Source: Burkholderia sp. Ax-1719 (GTDB lineage: Bacteria; Pseudomonadota; Gammaproteobacteria; Burkholderiales; Burkholderiaceae). From it: a stretch of DNA of 64,000 nt. Numbering within the stretch: position 1 is the first letter of the stretch; every line of letters begins with the position of its first letter. Shown here in pieces: positions 62,742 through 64,000 of this stretch. The notes under the pieces were generated by a model. It was not told the DNA's origin. It worked only from the letters and a program-made list of their open reading frames with translations, and made no database searches. Location: NCBI RefSeq assembly GCF_011753055.1, contig NZ_VWWJ01000004.1, positions 401,808 to 465,807 of the forward strand, in the 5' to 3' direction. Position numbers and translations under genes: made by a program.

Positions 62742-62790
62742 GCCCGGCGTGGTAGCCCCATGCGCGCCTGCGCATTGAGGCGCGCCGGGC
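62742..62790. repeat. Long hairpin GCCCGGCG ... CGCCGGGC
   Basis: 8-bp perfect arms at 62742-62749 and 62783-62790 around a loop holding TGCGCGCCTGCGCA, itself partly palindromic. It lies between the XRE gene and the encapsulin gene. It could terminate or attenuate, or be an operator. Confidence 0.5.
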
Positions 62791-62907
62791 ATTTGGTGTC
62801 TATAGCAGGTTGAGCCTGCGATCAGGGGCCTGAATAATCACCACGCGTAATCACCCCGCCTCATAAGCAAAGCTGTTTTCGTTCTAAGCAACCGGAGTCT
62901 TCATTCA

Positions 62908-63840
62908 ATGTCCACGAATTTGAACGGCCAGAACGCGCTCGGCGATAACGCCGCGCGGCAATTGGCGAATGCCACCAAGACCGTCCCGCAGCTGTCCACC
63001 ATTACGCCGCGCTGGCTGACGCATCTGCTGCAATGGGTGCCGGTCGAAGCCGGTATCTATCGTCTGAACCAGGTGAAGGACCCGGAGGCCGTGCGCGCGA
63101 CCTGCACCGCGCGCGAAGACGAAGGCACGCTGCCGACCACCTTCGTGCCCTACGAAGAAAATCCGCGCGAGTATTTCCTCAACGCGGTGAGCACCGTGCT
63201 CGACGTACATACGCGCATTTCCGATTTGTATAGCAGTCCGCACGATCAGATCAAGGAGCAACTGCGTCTCACTATCGAGACCATCAAGGAGCTGCAGGAG
63301 AGCCAGCTCATCAACAATCCCGACTACGGCCTGCTCGCCAACGTCGAGGAGGAACAGCGTATTTTTCCGCTGACTGGCGCGCCCACGCCCGACGATCTCG
63401 ACGAACTGCTCACCAAGGTCTGGAAAGAGCCGGCGTTCTTCCTCACGCATCCGCTGGGGATTGCGGCGTTCGCGCGCGAATGTACGCGTCGTGGCGTGCC
63501 GCCGCCCACGGTCAGCCTGTTCGGTTCGCAGTTCATCACGTGGCGCGGCATTCCGCTGATTCCGTCCGACAAGGTGCCGGTCGCCGACGGCAAGACCAAG
63601 ATCCTGCTGCTGCGTGTGGGCGACAAGCGCCAGGGCGTGGTCGGGCTGTATCAGCCTGGCGTGGCGGGCGAGCAGGGGCCGGGGCTGTCGGTGCGTTTCA
63701 TGGGCATCAACAATCAGGCGATCGCTTCGTATCTGATCTCGCTGTATTGCTCGCTCGCCGTGCATTCGCCGGACGCGCTCGCGGTTCTCGATGAAGTGGA
63801 AATCGGCAAGTACCATGACTATGCAGACACCTACCGGTAA
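62908..63840 (+). CDS. Family 2A encapsulin nanocompartment shell protein
   Basis: A 310-aa HK97-fold shell protein of the SrpI/family 2A type. Recognised stretches: QLANATKTVPQLSTITPRWL, LLQWVPVEAGIYRLN, STVLDVHTRISDLYSSPHDQ, FLTHPLGIAAFARECTRRGV and PTVSLFGSQFITWRGIPLIP. No cyclic-nucleotide-binding insert is present, which separates it from family 2B. The shell encloses a cysteine desulfurase and stores sulfur in studied relatives. The cargo gene starts inside its last 26 bases, so shell and cargo are tightly coupled. ATG 62908 follows CCGGAG. Confidence 0.93.
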   Translation: MSTNLNGQNALGDNAARQLANATKTVPQLSTITPRWLTHLLQWVPVEAGIYRLNQVKDPEAVRATCTAREDEGTLPTTFVPYEENPREYFLNAVSTVLDVHTRISDLYSSPHDQIKEQLRLTIETIKELQESQLINNPDYGLLANVEEEQRIFPLTGAPTPDDLDELLTKVWKEPAFFLTHPLGIAAFARECTRRGVPPPTVSLFGSQFITWRGIPLIPSDKVPVADGKTKILLLRVGDKRQGVVGLYQPGVAGEQGPGLSVRFMGINNQAIASYLISLYCSLAVHSPDALAVLDEVEIGKYHDYADTYR

Positions 63841-64000
63841 TCCCGTGCCTCTGCCTGGCGGTCTGCCCGATCCCGCGCAGCTTGCGCGGTTGGCTAATGC
63901 GTTCTTCAGCGCGCCGCCGGGCATCGCCGCGGCGCCCGAGGTCGCGGCCGGCAGCGGTGCGACGGGTGGTGTGCCGAGCGCGTTGCCTGCCGCTGCGCCC
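63815..64000 (+). CDS. Encapsulated cysteine desulfurase (N-terminal part only)
   Basis: The first 62 codons only, starting at ATG 63815 (or ATG 63821) within the shell gene. The frame reads GGLPDPAQLARLANAFFSAP, then a Pro/Ala/Gly-rich stretch to the window end. The motif LPDPA-x-LARLANAFF followed by a disordered linker is the cargo-loading region of desulfurases packed in family 2A encapsulins. The catalytic domain lies outside the window, so the enzyme itself is inferred. Confidence 0.85.
   Translation, partial: MTMQTPTGNPVPLPGGLPDPAQLARLANAFFSAPPGIAAAPEVAAGSGATGGVPSALPAAAP

Noticed and set aside
1..64000. tRNA, rRNA, CRISPR arrays, complete insertion sequences
   Set aside because: None were recognised on either strand; degenerate or unusual copies could have been missed by eye.

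Overview
The window is high-GC DNA from a beta-proteobacterium of the Burkholderiaceae, most likely a Paraburkholderia/Burkholderia/Caballeronia-type genome. This rests on gene content and protein style: H-NS-like proteins with K/A-rich tails, a chaperone-usher fimbria, many LysR/IclR/AraC regulators, a hydroxyproline catabolic locus and a family 2A encapsulin locus. No rRNA, tRNA or CRISPR array was seen.

Layout. 1-7.9 kb: a minus-strand catabolic block (zinc alcohol dehydrogenase, two aldehyde dehydrogenases, SMP-30 lactonase, enoyl-CoA hydratase, LysR regulator) and a divergent alpha/beta hydrolase. 7.9-10.9 kb: an AT-richer graveyard holding a polymorphic-toxin C-terminal fragment with its probable immunity gene, an orphan small gene and the last ~140 codons of a GmrSD-like restriction enzyme. 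10.9-19.0 kb: a co-directional run of ten genes, in order WYL regulator, 44-aa membrane peptide, zinc ribbon, decayed NERD-helicase, H-NS-like basic protein, GTPase, coiled-coil protein, dynamin-like GTPase with a glycine-zipper membrane segment, a third GTPase and a small partner protein. A tyrosine recombinase faces it (19.3-21.0 kb). I consider this the best candidate for an undescribed system, probably a membrane-remodelling defence or stress module on an integrated island. 21-22.2 kb: an acidic small protein and an orphan H-NS DNA-binding domain.

22.2-28.8 kb: a lipoprotein-like gene and a four-gene chaperone-usher fimbrial operon. 28.9-41.1 kb: a trans-4-hydroxy-L-proline catabolic locus: Pyr4H2C deaminase, solute-binding protein, hydroxyproline epimerase, three-subunit D-hydroxyproline dehydrogenase, PAS-AraC regulator, APC permease, ketoglutarate-semialdehyde dehydrogenase and an Ldh-family reductase. 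It carries fossils of rearrangement: a second, frameshifted copy of the epimerase promoter and 5' end upstream of the deaminase, and a DapA-like 5' remnant upstream of the permease. 41.2-53.3 kb: a small conserved protein, an IclR regulator with a perfect palindrome, an ABC permease and binding protein without an ATPase, an MHYT-GGDEF-EAL protein, a PilZ-like protein, a DyP peroxidase, a TauD-like dioxygenase, two MFS transporters and a LysR regulator.

53.6-59.8 kb: TonB receptor, THI5-like binding protein lacking a signal peptide, PnuC-type permease, APH-type kinase and a two-domain rhodanese in a tight row, which reads as uptake and phosphorylation trapping of a vitamin-like compound. 59.8-64 kb: a sulfur block: two YeeE/YedE half-transporters, rhodanese, serine acetyltransferase, XRE regulator, family 2A encapsulin shell and the first 62 codons of its cysteine-desulfurase cargo, cut by the window end.
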